The notes: a model not told the origin generated them from the letters alone. 64,000 nucleotides of DNA from Cladophialophora immunda (GCF_000835495.1 NW_015622541.1:7998001-8062000), one strand, 5' to 3'; shown: positions 52,547-64,000, numbered from the stretch's first letter. Program-made: numbers and translations.

Positions 52547-53283
52547 TGCTGCTGAGTGACGAGGACTTCCAGAACACCGGCAATGCCTGCCGCTTCTTCG
52601 GTGAGGTGATAAATCAGCTTGGTAGCTGGTTAGTATGGAGCGGCAAGAAACTTCGGGCCGGTCAAGCGGGGTATCAGCACTCGGGACAGTTTCCGATGTT
52701 GCATGGAAGTCTGACTCCACTAACCTCATTTGGAAAGCAATCAACCCGGCGAGCCCCGTCAAAAAGCCCGACTCTGCACTTATCGCGACCATCCACTAGC
52801 AATCGTGCAAAGTTCGTATCAATGATTAGATACTCACCTAAGCCGACTGTCGTAAGACTGGAGAGTCCTTTGCAACATGCCATCGGGCAGGGGTCCGGTC
52901 ATCCAACTCGGCCAGCCCCTAGATCCGTATCAGCGTTTGCTTTGAAGAGCAGGAGCTACTACCCATCCTCTGAATCCTAGATTCTGGACCTCTCCTTATC
53001 TCAAGCCGGAGGTTCTCAAACAAGGATTTCCGCCGCGGGGGTGGAGTCATCGATAGGATCAGCCTAGCATCGAACACGAGCAACAACCAACTCCTCTAAA
53101 GGCTACGCTCGATCGATATCATCCATGCAATCGTAGATATCCAGCTTTCGTTTGCAAAGTGTAGATCTATAAGATAGCGCCCTGACCTCCAGGTCTCTCC
53201 ACAGTTCTCTTCTTGTACTGCAGGCCACACAGTAATAGATTCCACCTTATTTTGTACCCACCGTCTTCCTTCTCATCGTGAAG
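52547..53283. promoter_or_regulatory. Divergent promoter, Zn2Cys6 factor / amino-acid permease
   Basis: A 737-bp region between divergent starts. TTCCGCC (GGCGGAA on the minus strand) lies at 53028-53034, next to CCGCGGGG. A weak TATAAG is near 53168. Short frames within it show no motif. Confidence 0.5.
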
Positions 53284-55310
53284 ATGTCCTTCACAGACTC
53301 AGCAGACCTTAAACATGTCGACGAGAAGATAGTCCAGAAAGAGGGGAAGAATCTACAGCCCGTGAACAGCGTTGAAGAGGCCACCTTGATTGAACTAGGG
53401 GAAGATCGAAATGGCCAATTCCATCGCTCATTCACTCCCCGTCAAGTTCATGTGCGTACATTCCAGCTCTGGATGGCATTTGTCGTGCTGACCCGGTGAT
53501 GTTAAGATAATCTCCCTCGGATCCAATATCGGTAGCGGTCTCTTCATCGCAACTGGGAAGGCTTTGGCTACCGGTGGCCCTGGAAATATGGTGATCGCGT
53601 ACTTGATGGTCTGCAGCTGTGTCTGGGCCGTCTTGCAGTCACTGTCAGAGATGACGATTGCTTTCCCGGTTTCTGGTAATTACATCGACTATGCTGATCG
53701 ATGGGTTGACCCTGCGCTGGCGTTCGGTGCTGGCTTCGCAGAGTGGCTAGGTATGTGGATCAACGAGGCAGAGTTCACACTTTACTGATACAAAACAGGT
53801 TGGACTGCTATTGTAGCTGCCGAAGCCGGCTTCTTCAATGTCTTGATCCAATTCTGGGCCGAAGGATCTTTCCCTCAAGCGGCAACGAGTAAGAACCTCT
53901 ACGTCTCCTTCACCAATTTGTGAACTTGCTAACTCTATCCTTTCCAGTCACGATATTCCTTGTCGCATGCATGGTGATATTCCTCCTTCCCAATACCGTT
54001 TTCGCCTGGTTCGAATACGTCACCTCTCTCATAAAAATATTCCTCTTCCTCCTTATCATAACTTTGTCATTGGCTCTTACACTTGGTGCTGGACCAAATG
54101 GATACATCCATCACGGGGAGACATGGACAGAACACCCGCCCTTCTTGAATGGATTCGCAGTAAGTTGGATTCGCCTACTCGAACATTGATTTTGGCTCAT
54201 AAGTTCAGGGGTTTGCCAATGCCGCTTTACTGGCCACATGGGCGGTTGGCGACCAGGTCTTCATTGGCATCATCGGCGGTGAAGCTAAAAGCCCTCGGTT
54301 CTCCATGGCCCACGCAACGAAACTCGTGCCATTCCGAGTGAACTTCATCTACATGATAAGTATCGTTTTCATCACCATCCTGGTGCCTTCCAATGATCCA
54401 CGGCTGCTTGGTGGATCGGGTGTCGCAGCCTCACCGTTCGTCATTGCCATCCAAAATTCGGGCATTCCCGGCATTGCGTCCCTCCTCAATGCAGGCATGA
54501 TGTGCGGCGTCCTTGCGATTGCTGCTGAGAGCGTCTACATCTCGTCGAGGATCCTTAGGACTATGGCACACCAGAAATTAATCCCTGAGCGTCTGGCGCG
54601 AGTGGATTCCAAGGGCCGCCCGAGATGGGCTCTGCTCATTACCTGCATCACGGCAGTGTTTCTGGGCTATATTCAGTTGAGCTGTGAGGACCCCTGCTTT
54701 GTTATTGTCAGCGCAAGCACAAAGCTAATCCGTCGACAGCTGGCGGTCTTACGGCGTTGAACTGGTTGATCTCGATCACCAGCGCCTCCTACTTTTCAAA
54801 CTGGATCATCATTGCGTTCACAAATTGGCGATTCCACTGCGCTTTGAAGGCACAAAACGATCCTCTCTTCAAAGAGGTCTATGCGTGGAAATCTAGTTTA
54901 TGGCCCCTGGCTCCAGGATGGCTGATGACGATCTCACTTCTCTTGCTCGGCTGCTGCATTGCCGCCGGTATCGACCCCGTCGTAAGTAGCATTTCCTTTG
55001 TTGTTCCTTTGGAGGTCGAACCTTGACATTGAGTTTCTGCGCTCTGTACAAAATCAATGCTAAATGCGGTTGGCAGGGTGGCGCTGGTTTCACCGCTTAC
55101 AACTTCTTCGAATTTATGATTGGAGTCCTCGTCATTGCAGGGTTCACAATTGGGTACAAGCTCATTTTCAAGACTCCGTGGCGAGACGCAAAAGTTGCGG
55201 ACTGCAAGACTGGTCGAAGGACGCTGAGCATCGAGGAGATTAACCAGCTCGATGAATATTACAAGATGAGCAAGTGGAGGAGGTTTCTAACCTATGTGCA
55301 GTTGTGGTAG
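53284..55310 (+). CDS. Amino-acid permease (YAT/APC family)
   Basis: Seven exons, 53284-53451, 53507-53750, 53799-53888, 53948-54159, 54209-54683, 54740-54981 and 55077-55310, give 554 aa. The cytosolic N-terminus ends RSFTPRQVH, and the first helix has IISLGSNIGSGLFIATGKAL, a hallmark of fungal amino-acid permeases. PVSGNYIDYADRWVDPALAFGAGFAEWLGW and GIIGGEAKSPRFSMAHATK are further family motifs. About twelve membrane helices are predicted by eye. The last intron, 95 nt, is longer than the others (48-59 nt), but no nearer acceptor keeps the frame. Location beside P5CDH and divergent from a regulator suits a proline-type permease (PrnB/Put4 class); specificity is inferred. Confidence 0.9.
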
Positions 55311-56327
55311 CCGGAAACTCTTAGTATCGGCACTTAAGGTTGTGGGTATGAGTAGGGGATAGACTGTCGCGTGGTTATGGAGCGTATGATGTGGGACGTG
55401 ATTGCTCGATTGCCTTTAGATTTTCTTAGATTTGGATCCAATTCGTTCCACCTCGGCCTTTCCATGCCTTTCCATGCCTTTTCTACTCGTACATCGCAAC
55501 TAACACGATCATGGCTGTCGTAGTTAGAAAGACGGGATATTCGTGTCTGGCCTCCTACGGCTTTTCAAAATGTGTCCTTTCTGTATAGAGTAAAGGAGAG
55601 CGGGTTTATGAAGCATTTGTTTCGAACAGAAATAGTTGTTTCAACTTTTTTGAGGAATACCCAGCGAGAAAGGTTCGCGATAGTTCGCCGGCTGGGGCTC
55701 CTCAAACGTTACCGTACGTCTGATGGATCAAGCCCCGACACTGTGAGTAGGCATGGAATGGGGAAATCCGGGGAACTTGCACAAGGCAATCGGAGTCTGT
55801 CGGACAGGAGATTGAACGTGTGGCCTTGGTGGCCTGGTCCCAGCTCAGCCTGATCGACATGTGGCGCAAACACCAGCGCCGCTACGGCAGCCTTCCCGAC
55901 ACGGGTTGATATGGACCTATTCCACTTTGCCTGAACGGTATGAGTTCCGAGGACTGCGCCCTTCGAACGCATGGGGTTCTCAAACCCGATCCGTATTCTC
56001 TCCCTCCTTTCCGAGAACTGGATCATGAAGAGTAGTAGTATGCTACTTCTCCGAGTGAGTTGGCATCCGCGGATGACAGTGGTCCCTAGCAGGGTGTCAA
56101 CAGAGTATCAATGACACTCCCGATCTCCTCTAGCCCAGCTCGGCCACAGCGCCGTTTGAGATTTGAGGGCGGATGTTGTTGGTTAGCAATACCTTGTCAA
56201 ATCAAATTGTACATATTCAACTCTGTCCCCCCAAAAGAGGACGTACTCTGCCACAGATTCTCAAAAAGCACTTCTATAACAAATCTTCCGTCTTGAGATT
56301 TTCTTTACACGAGCACTTTTCTCAGGG
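55311..56327. other. Intergenic, 1.02 kb
   Basis: 3' flank of the permease gene and promoter of P5CDH. A 10-bp direct repeat (CCTTTCCATG twice) lies at about 55457-55476. A 105-codon minus-strand frame (55709-56026) starts at an ATG but carries no motif and was not called. Confidence 0.45.
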
Positions 56328-58201
56328 ATGCTGACGCACACAGTTGGCCCAAGTGCTCCTTGTCGCCAGGCAGTTCTTGGACTCAGTCAAGCACGTGTTT
56401 TCTCCCCGCGTACATCTGTAAGGAGAAGGCTGCTGTCCACGGCTGGGACCTACAAAACCCCGAAGCCATTCAATGAGCCAAATGTAAGGGTTCATGGTCG
56501 ATACACAGCTTTCGCGTTAAGCTAACATCTAGTCAGCTACATTATGCTCCGTCATCCCCAGAGCGAGAAAAGTTGATTGTGGCGGTCCAGGATCTGCGGC
56601 ACAAACTTCCAGTCCGTGTACCGTCGATTAAAAAAGGACAGGAGGAAACAACCCAACCTAGCTCATCGGATTCAGAGACATATATGCCTTCGGAGATTTC
56701 GTCAGTCTTTGCCAAATACACTCCGACAACAGAGGCAGATGTATCAGCCGCCATCGAGGCAGCGCTAAAGGCCAAGGCAGCTTGGCAGGACACGCCCTTT
56801 GTCGATCGGGCAGCTGTTTATCTCAGAGCAGCCGAACTGGTCTCTGGAAAATACAGATTCGAGTTGATGGCAGCAACGATGCTCGGGCAAGGGAAAAATG
56901 CCTGGCAGGCCGAAATTGATGCTGCTGCGGAGCTGGCCGACTTTTTCCGTTTCAATGTCGCATTTGCCGAAGAGATCTACTCCAGGCAACCTACGCTGAA
57001 TGAGCGCGGGCAAGCAGGGTGAGTTGTACCACCGCCCCATGTGAAAACTGCGGACGGACGGCACACTGACGGACAATCTAGCCGCACCGATTGGCGTCCA
57101 CTGGAAGGCTTTGTGTATGCCATCTCGCCCTTCAACTTCACAGCCATTGGCGGAAACCTCGTGTCTGGACCCTCTCTCCTTGGGAACGTTGTTCTTTGGA
57201 AGCCTTCTCCTTCCAACGTATATGCAAGCTACCTGGTATACAAGATTCTTCGCGAGGCAGGCCTCCCACCGAATGTCGTCCAGTTTGTTGGTGGCGATGC
57301 TGAGATGATCACCAGAGTGGCCCTTGCACACCCGGAACTGTCTGCCATTAACTTCACAGGGTCATCAGACGTGTTCCGTAGCCTGTATGGCAAGATAGCG
57401 GACGGCGTGAGGGAAAGAAAATATCGCGACTTTCCACGACTGGTCGCAGAGACATCGGGCAAGAACTTTCACTTGATCCACCGCTCTGCCGACATCAGCA
57501 ATGCGGTGAAGCACACGATCCGTGCCTCTTTCGAATACGCGGGCCAAAAGTGCTCGGCTTGCTCGCGAATCTATATTCCCGAAAGCCGTGCTGAACAGTT
57601 TTTCTCCGAGTTGAAGCAGGAGCTGAGACAGGTCAAAGTCGGCCCACCCGAGGACTTTGAAAGCTTTACTGGGCCTGTCATCCACCGAGCCGCCTTTGAT
57701 AAGATCACCAAGGTCATCGATGCTGCTAACAAAGACAGTCGGCTGAAGCTTGTGGCTGGGGGGAAGTACGACGACAGCAAAGGGTTCTTCATAGAACCGA
57801 CGGTTTACTCTGCAAAGGCAGTGGACCATCCTCTCTTTGATCAAGAGCTCTTTGGCCCCGTCCTGATTGCCCATGTCTACCGCGATGAGGACTTTGACTC
57901 ACTCTTGACCAAGATCGACCAACAGGGTGGCGGCTTTGCGCTAACTGGGTCCATCTTCGCCACCGACACGGAAGCGGTCCGACAAGCCGAAAACAGGCTC
58001 CGCTATGCTGCTGGGAACTTCTACGTCAACTGCAAGACAACTGGCGCCGTCATTGGCCAACAGTCGTTTGGAGGAGCGCGAGGCAGCGGTACCAACGACA
58101 AGGCCGGCAGTGCAAACATGTTGATGCGCTTCACGGCTCCGCGAACCCTGAAGGAAGAGTACCACCCTCTCGAGACTGTCCTCTACCCGAGCAACTGCTG
58201 A
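56328..58201 (+). CDS. PUT2: Delta-1-pyrroline-5-carboxylate dehydrogenase, mitochondrial
   Basis: Exons 56328-56483, 56537-57018 and 57082-58201 give 585 aa. The enzyme oxidises glutamate semialdehyde (from P5C) to glutamate with NAD. Landmarks are NEPNLHYAPSSPEREKL near the start, WRPLEGFVYAISPFNFTAIGGNL (NAD fold), INFTGSSDVF, ETSGKN with the general-base Glu, and the nucleophile region YAGQKCSACSR with Cys near 369. FIEPTV and QELFGPVL follow. The N-terminal 40 residues have many Arg and Ser and no acidic residue (RTSVRRRLLSTAG), a mitochondrial presequence. The same enzyme also handles 3-hydroxy-P5C from hydroxyproline. It is downstream of, and co-oriented with, the permease. Confidence 0.95.
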
Positions 58202-58684
58202 GATCGAGGAGGAAGGTCCGAGAAAGCAAAAGTGTAATTGCTTCAGTGTTGAAGTTGACATAGATATGGCCATGTCAATGCCGCAATGTAATCTCTCGTT
58301 GATGCTCGAACGCGTATTGCCCGTGACCAGTGACCACATACCTCGGAGGCATGGACTGTGGTTGGATGGCAGTGGGAGAAGGCCGTTGTAGCCCGCCCCT
58401 GTCCGCCCCCTGCACTCGGCCTTCTCCCCCGCGCTCCGCCAGCCCCGCCAATCGCAACTCGCCATTGCCCGCCCGGCACTGGACCTCGGACACGGCAATT
58501 TCTCGTTCTTTGGCGAGCTTCTCCGCAATTTGTAAGGGCTGCTTGCTCTTCCACCATGGCCCCCTCCCTTTATTAATTTGCTGCCCTTTTTGCACCAGCA
58601 TCGACTTGTTCAACCTGTGGGCGACACGAGCTGCGCTAGGTTCCCAATCTGTCCTTCGTTCCCCCTCCCCCATTTCTGGCAGCA
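58202..58684. other. Intergenic, 483 bp
   Basis: 3' flank of P5CDH and promoter of the next dehydrogenase. From 58390 to 58680 the plus strand is C-rich, probably promoter and leader. No TATA box seen. Confidence 0.5.
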
Positions 58685-60444
58685 ATGGCCGCTCGTCGGT
58701 CCCTCCTACGTGCTGTCCCCGCATTGACAGCTCGACGGGCCACCGCATCAGCACCCCAGATCTCGACGTCTCTCAGAATGTCGCCAAACGAGCAGATTGC
58801 CAGGCGTCGACTTCATGCCACCACCCGCCATCTTGCCGCCACCAGTACCGCCGTCGCCGACTATCCTACCTCTCACGAACAGATTGCCAACGTTATCGAC
58901 ACGCACAACTTCATCGACAACCAGTTCGTCCCGTCTCAAACCTCGCAATGGATCGACCTCCATGATCCTGCCACCAACAACCTCGTCACTCGAGTGCCTC
59001 AATCCACCGATGCCGAATTGAAGGCGGCCGTCGCGTCTGCGGAGAAAGCCTTCCCGCAATGGCGAGCAACATCCATCATATCCAAGCAGCAAATCATCTT
59101 CAAGTTGACCCATTTGATTCGCCAGAATATGGACCGGCTGGCCGCCTCCATCACCCTTGAACAGGGCAAGACATTTGCGGATGCGAAAGGCGACGTTCTT
59201 CGTGGCTTGCAAGTCTGCGAGACTGCCTGCGGGATCACCACCCAATTGACCGGCGAAGTCATTGAAGTGGCAAAAGATATGGAGACCCGTTCATACCGCG
59301 AACCCCTGGGTGTGGTGGCAGCCATCTGCCCCTTCAACTTCCCGGCCATGATCCCGCTCTGGAGCATTCCTGTTGCTACCGTGACAGGTAACTGCTTGAT
59401 CCTCAAGCCCAGCGAGCGTGACCCCGGTGCTGCAATGATACTTGCTGAATTGTGCAAAGAAGCCGGATTCCCTGATGGAGTGGTTAACATCGTTCATGGC
59501 GCGGCCAAGACGGTCGACTTCATCATCGATGAACCGGCCATCAAGGCGATTTCCTTCGTCGGCTCGAACCGAGCCGGTGAATATATCTACACTCGGGGTT
59601 GCGCCCAAGGAAAGCGTGTCCAGGCCAATTTGGGGGCGAAGAACCATGCTGCTGTGCTTCCGGACTGCAACAAGAATCATGCACTGAACGCCATTGCCGG
59701 CGCCGCCTTCGGTGCCGCGGGACAACGGTGCATGGCTCTTAGCACGCTCGTAATGGTGGGTGAGACGAAGGACTGGTTGCCAGAGCTTGCCGAGCGCGCA
59801 AAGGCGCTCACCATCAACGGTGGATTCGAACCGGATGCCGACCTCGGCCCCTTGATCAGCCCACAGAGCAAGAAGCGCGTGGAGGACTTGATCCAGAGCG
59901 CGCAGGACGAGGGTGCAACCATCTTGCTTGATGGAAGAGGGCAACACCCAGCCAAGTATCCCAACGGCAACTGGGTAAGTCCAAGCTGCTCTCCCAATCC
60001 ATGAAGACGTTTACTGATTTGTGCTAGGTCGGCCCAACCATCATTGCCAACGTTAAGCCGCATATGAAGTGCTACACGGAAGAGATCTTTGGCCCTGTCC
60101 TGGTCTGTTTGAACGTGTCCACGACTGAGGAGGCCATTGATTTGATCAACTCCAACCCCTACGGCAACGGCGCCGCCGTCTTCACGCGTTCCGGTCCTAC
60201 CGCCTCACTATTCCAAAAGGAACTCGAGGCGGGCCAGATCGGAATCAACGTCCCTATCCCCGTTCCCCTCCCAATGTTCAGTTTCACCGGTAACAAGAAG
60301 AGCGTGGCCGGAACAGGGCTCGCGAACTTCTACGGCAAGGACGGCATCAGGTTCTACACCCAGTGGAAGACAGTGACGAGTCTGTGGAGGGCCGAGGATG
60401 CGCTGGCGACAGAGAAGCAGGTTGCTATGCCGACCCACTCTTAA
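58685..60444 (+). CDS. Methylmalonate-semialdehyde dehydrogenase (acylating), mitochondrial
   Basis: Exons 58685-59974 and 60028-60444, with a 53-nt intron, give 568 aa. The N-terminal 50 residues are Arg/Ala/Thr-rich with a mitochondrial-presequence look. The ALDH core has [23 protein letters not shown] and [11 protein letters not shown]. The nucleophile region is [12 protein letters not shown] with Cys near 349, lacking the general-base Glu of most ALDHs, as is normal for this CoA-acylating class. [13 protein letters not shown] follows. It converts malonate or methylmalonate semialdehyde to acetyl- or propionyl-CoA in valine, pyrimidine and inositol catabolism. It lies 483 bp downstream of P5CDH on the same strand; the two do not share a pathway. 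Confidence 0.94.
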
Positions 60445-61229
60445 GGGAGCATAGGTGGATGAAAGAGACGGAGGAGGACTGTGAGTGGTGTTGAGATCCA
60501 AGGGGACAAGGAGACAAGGGGAAGATTTGGCAAAGGAGGTCGTTGTATTTTGAAACAAACGCCGCGTCGGACGGACAAGGTATATAACAAATTGATCACC
60601 ATCATGGGACAAAATCTCGGGGGCAGGACTTTGAACGAGAAGCAACAACACACGGTACAGGTCGAGCCGGGAACTTTGCGGAAGACGGACTTTGGGCGAA
60701 ATTGTGAAATCACAGAATGCGAGAATGTACCTACTTAGTTTCTGGGATCGGCTCAAGTACCACACAACCTCAACGCCCACCTTTTGGAGTAGTATCATAG
60801 GTATGGAAGCTGGCGATATTGTCAGCGAAGCTCTGCGACTTACGGATGGAACAAATCTCAAAAGGACTAGCGGACAGTCATCGCGAGCCAGTTTTGTAAC
60901 AGAACATTAAACAATCAGAACTTTGATGCTGCATAATCTCATAGACCTCCCTCCCACCAGTGGTCACGGTGCCTGCGGCGTCGCCACCAAGCAGGCATGA
61001 TACCCTTGATCTGGTAGGCTTTGAGCTGATGTACATTAAAACATTTCCCGGCAGAAACCTCCTTCAGAATTTCATCCTGGTTGACAATGTATTGTATTTT
61101 TCTGGCCGTCCGCCTCAAATTGACTCCTTTTGTGCCTGAACCCATGTGGATCAATCCCAAGTCCAGTAACGACATTGTCGAGTCGCACACCATCCAGTCG
61201 GAAGGTCGAGTTTGCCTGCTAGCACGATT
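60445..61229. other. Convergent 3' flanks, 785 bp
   Basis: Between the dehydrogenase stop and the calnexin stop. Short frames without motif. Nothing recognised. Confidence 0.5.
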
Positions 61230-63099
61230 CTATTCAGAGTTACCGCTCGATCGAGTAACTCTCTTGCTAGCCTCGGCCTTCGTCGTCTCAGCACCACTGG
61301 CGGCAGAATCCTGCACCTTCTCCTTGACCTCGGTGGCAGTATCCTTCGCCTTCTGCGCCGCCTTCTTGACGTCCTCCTTGCTGGGAACGGGGGCTGACCC
61401 GCCCATGCTTGAGAGACCAACGATGATAGCGATCACCAATGCCAAAGCGCCGCCAATTCCGCCTGCAACCTCGGGCATGAACTTGATGGCTTCAACCGGG
61501 TCCTTCTTGGCCAAGGTGATGAAGAGGTCGAGTTTTTCTTTGACAAAAGTGACTGGGTCATCCATGAATTTGAGGTCGGAGGGCGACTTGGGAAGATCTT
61601 CGGGCGTGGGCCTGCTCTTCGCATCTTCGGCTTCCTCGATGGGTCGCTTGACATCGTAAGTTTCGGCGCGGAAAGCTGCGGCATCTTCAATCGAATGACC
61701 AATGTAGATGTTGTCAAAAGTGATGTCGGACTGCATGGTCCAAATTTCGAAGCCAATCTGCCAGGAAAGATTAACTACTGCTCTAATGGATCACGAATAA
61801 AAACTTACCGCTCCAATAGGCTCGAAGTTGGAAGGAGTCTTGTCCTCAAAGTAGTCCGGGTTGGGGATCTTGCGTGGTGCCCACGGGCCCTTGTAGGCGG
61901 GGTTGTCGATGAATGGCGCAGTCCACTTGCCCTTGTAAAAAGGATTCTTCTTCATCGGAGGTTCCCATTTACCGCAGCCAGACACTTCTTCGCACTTGGG
62001 GTTGGGCACTTGAGGGGGAATCCAATCACCGTCTTCCTCGTCATCCCAATCTTCTGGTTTCTCGGCCTCTGGGTCAGGAATCGTTGCAGGTTCATCCTCG
62101 AGCCAGTCGTCGGGTTTCTCAGCTTCCTCGTCGACCACCTCGTAAGGTTGATCCTCATCCCAATCTTCAGGCTTGACAGCGTCAGGGTCGGGAATGCGGG
62201 CTTGTTCCACCCAGTCATCAGGCTTCTTGTCCTTTGGATCGTCAATTTCCTTTGAAGGGTTGACTGCGGGAGAGAAATCCTCCAAAAGGCTCCCATTCTT
62301 GGCAGACTTGTTGTCGATCAACATCTCGAAAGTATTATCTGGCTTGACGATGAGAGTATAGAGGGTGGTCATCTTGCCAGTCTTGGCCTGGGGAGGACTC
62401 TTGAGGTGTTTTTCCTCATATTCGCCAGTCTTGGGGTTCTTGTGCTGGAAGATGAAGTGAACCTGGGACAGTCGTCAGATTGATATCAAGGAATCAGCCG
62501 GCGCACTCACCTTGTTGGTAGCTCCACACTTGTCGGGACCAAACATGATCACATAGGGAGAGGCATTGGAGAATTCCTCGGCGTGCAGCTCCTTGTTCTC
62601 GCGGAGCAATTTCATGTACGCGCCACCACACTCGAGGCCGTTCTGAAGCTTGACCTCATATTGAACGACAAGAGTCTTGCCCTTGTTATTGATAACAGAA
62701 GGGAACTTGGCTGAAATGGCATGATGAGCAGCTGCGTTCTTCACAACCAAGCCTTTGTCGCCGACGATGCCCGGGAGGACAGTCGGTTCCTCGACCGCCC
62801 ATTCACCGACGTATGCCCAATCTTCGTCACTCTTGGAATCTTGCTTTTTGGCATGTGAAGGAGTCCATCTTGTGTCCCAATCCTCGGTGAACTGTTCTAG
62901 GAAGGGCGCCTTAAGACTTGTGGGCTAGTTGCCGGGTTAGCGGAATGTAAATAGCTACTGGCAAACAACACCAGCTTACAGTAAAGGTAGGCCGCTCAAC
63001 GGCACTCGTTAACGTCTCTGCCTCCTCTTGGGCGAATGTTGTGCCGGCAAGGAGAGCCGATGCATAGAGGGCCGGGGCGATTGCTGCGTTGAACCGCAT
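61230..63099 (-). CDS. CNE1: Calnexin, ER membrane lectin chaperone
   Basis: Four exons, 62980-63099, 62511-62924, 61809-62462 and 61230-61757, give 571 aa; introns are 48-55 nt. A signal peptide ([16 protein letters not shown]) leads the protein. The lectin domain begins [20 protein letters not shown] and has [10 protein letters not shown] and MFGPDKCG with the structural Cys pair. The P-domain carries proline-rich repeats of the form IPDPxAxKPEDWD and then [17 protein letters not shown] single membrane helix lies near 492-513, followed by a short basic/Ser tail. It retains monoglucosylated glycoproteins in the ER for folding. Confidence 0.96.
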
Positions 63100-63458
63100 G
63101 CTGGGCCACAAACACTGAGGCAAGCGACAATCAATTGACAAGAGGTATAAGAAACAGACCAGGCACAGAAGAGAATGGAGGAGAAGAAGGTTGACAAGAG
63201 CAGGTCCCACTCCTAGTCGTGGTTATATTTCAGGTCTGCTCGAGGGATCAAAGCAAGGTGTCCTTTACGAGGTGGACTCCACAAGGGGCATTTCAAATGT
63301 CACTCAGATCGGTGAAGCTCCTACGCAAATAATTAGCCCCAAAAGGCGGGGGATCACGTGTCAGCACTCGTCAGCTCCATTGAAATTTCATTCAGTTTCT
63401 TTTCCATTCTTTCCTGTTGCCTCTGACTGCTCTCCCACGATATTCCACTACTGTCTCG
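63100..63458. promoter_or_regulatory. Divergent promoter, calnexin / MDE1
   Basis: A 359-bp region between divergent starts. CT-rich stretches lie just upstream of MDE1, and GGATCACGTG at 63351-63360 contains a CACGTG E-box. The E-box is the kind of site bound by bHLH factors such as Cbf1, which serves methionine genes in yeast; its role here is inferred. Confidence 0.5.
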
Positions 63459-64000
63459 ATGGCCGACCAAACCAATGACCATCTCGTCCAGTCTGATGAT
63501 CCGGATCACCCCGCAAATCTGATCCCCCGACTCTGCAAACAGTTCTATTCCCTCGGTAGGTTGTAGACGGTAGGCGGTCTCCTTGGGCCGCAGAAACTGA
63601 CTCCCTTTCAAGGATGGGTCACTGGAACTGGAGGCGGCACAAGTATCCGCAAGGATGAACACGTCTACATCGCCCCATCCGGTGTACAGAAAGAGCTTAT
63701 GAAGCCTGAGAACATATTTGTCCTTACATATCCGACTCCCAAGTACCCTCCATCTGCACGACAATACATCCGAAAGCCTCTAGATCTGAAGCCATCGGCA
63801 TGTACGCCGTTGTTCCTGGCAGCGTTTGAACGTGGTGCCGGCTGCTGTATCCATACACATTCCCAATGGGCTGTTTTGGTCACTCTGCTTGTCGAGAAAT
63901 TTCATGGCAAGGAGGCCTGTTTCGAGATCAGCGACATTGAGCAGATCAAAGGTATTCCCAAAGGTCCAGGGAAAGGCATGCTTGGTTTTCATGACACGTT
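63459..64000 (+). CDS. MDE1: Methylthioribulose-1-phosphate dehydratase, 5' part
   Basis: Exon 1 is 63459-63555; exon 2 starts at 63613 and runs off the window, giving about 160 residues. The 57-nt intron ends TTTCAAG and rebuilds [14 protein letters not shown]. Class II aldolase-fold features are visible: [10 protein letters not shown] for the phosphate, [23 protein letters not shown] with an unusual [16 protein letters not shown] (zinc His-x-His), and SDIEQIKGI. The enzyme dehydrates 5-methylthioribulose-1-phosphate in the methionine salvage pathway. The 3' end, with the third zinc ligand, is outside the window. Confidence 0.92.

Noticed and set aside
55709..56026. A 105-codon minus-strand frame upstream of P5CDH
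   Set aside because: It begins at an ATG but has no motif and lies where the P5CDH promoter is expected.
61791..62255. Open frames on the plus strand opposite calnexin
   Set aside because: They are shadows of the repetitive, strongly biased P-domain coding sequence.

Overview
The window is nuclear DNA of a filamentous ascomycete (Pezizomycotina). The genes are eukaryotic, with a centrin, calnexin, mitochondrial carrier, Zn2Cys6 regulators and a fungal ADAM protease. They are split by short GT-AG introns, mostly 46-80 nt, often with CTRAY-like branch points, and 31 genes fit in 64 kb. Every spliced model given here sums to a whole number of codons. A black-yeast or other Eurotiomycete source is a guess from gene style only; nothing in the DNA proves it. 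No tRNA, rRNA, CRISPR or intact transposon was seen.

Left part, 0.4-25.4 kb, mostly housekeeping genes: centrin (CDC31), a Y-family translesion polymerase, a disordered protein with PP1-docking motifs, GlcNAc-6-P deacetylase, a large SMP/C2 membrane-contact protein, an ADAM metalloprotease, kynurenine aminotransferase (BNA3), the Mgs1/WRNIP1 ATPase, an FAD monooxygenase next to an Asp/Glu-racemase-fold enzyme, and a small lipocalin-like protein.

Middle part, 26-48 kb, accessory metabolism: proline dehydrogenase, a peroxisomal (PTS1 ARL) flavin amine oxidase, a Ymc-type mitochondrial carrier, then a regulator-centred run of Zn2Cys6 factor, P450, SDR, VOC protein, sugar-type MFS transporter, polyol-type zinc alcohol dehydrogenase, NmrA-like protein and cupin. 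It looks like a catabolic or specialised-metabolism cluster. The heptamer GGCGGAA recurs in its upstream regions. A 37-codon relic resembling a cyclase-family gene lies in its largest gap.

Right part, 47.5-58.2 kb, is proline-like: a P5C-reductase homologue with an altered signature, a DapA-family aldolase with a PTS1 (SRL), a nine-exon Zn2Cys6 factor divergent from an amino-acid permease, and delta-1-pyrroline-5-carboxylate dehydrogenase. With proline dehydrogenase at 27 kb this recalls the fungal prn cluster, with extra genes that would suit hydroxyproline or another cyclic imino acid. The window ends with methylmalonate-semialdehyde dehydrogenase, calnexin and the 5' part of MDE1 (methionine salvage).

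Coordinates are gene spans from start codon to stop codon; exons are listed in each entry. Product names come from recognised motifs and remembered family features, not from database searches.
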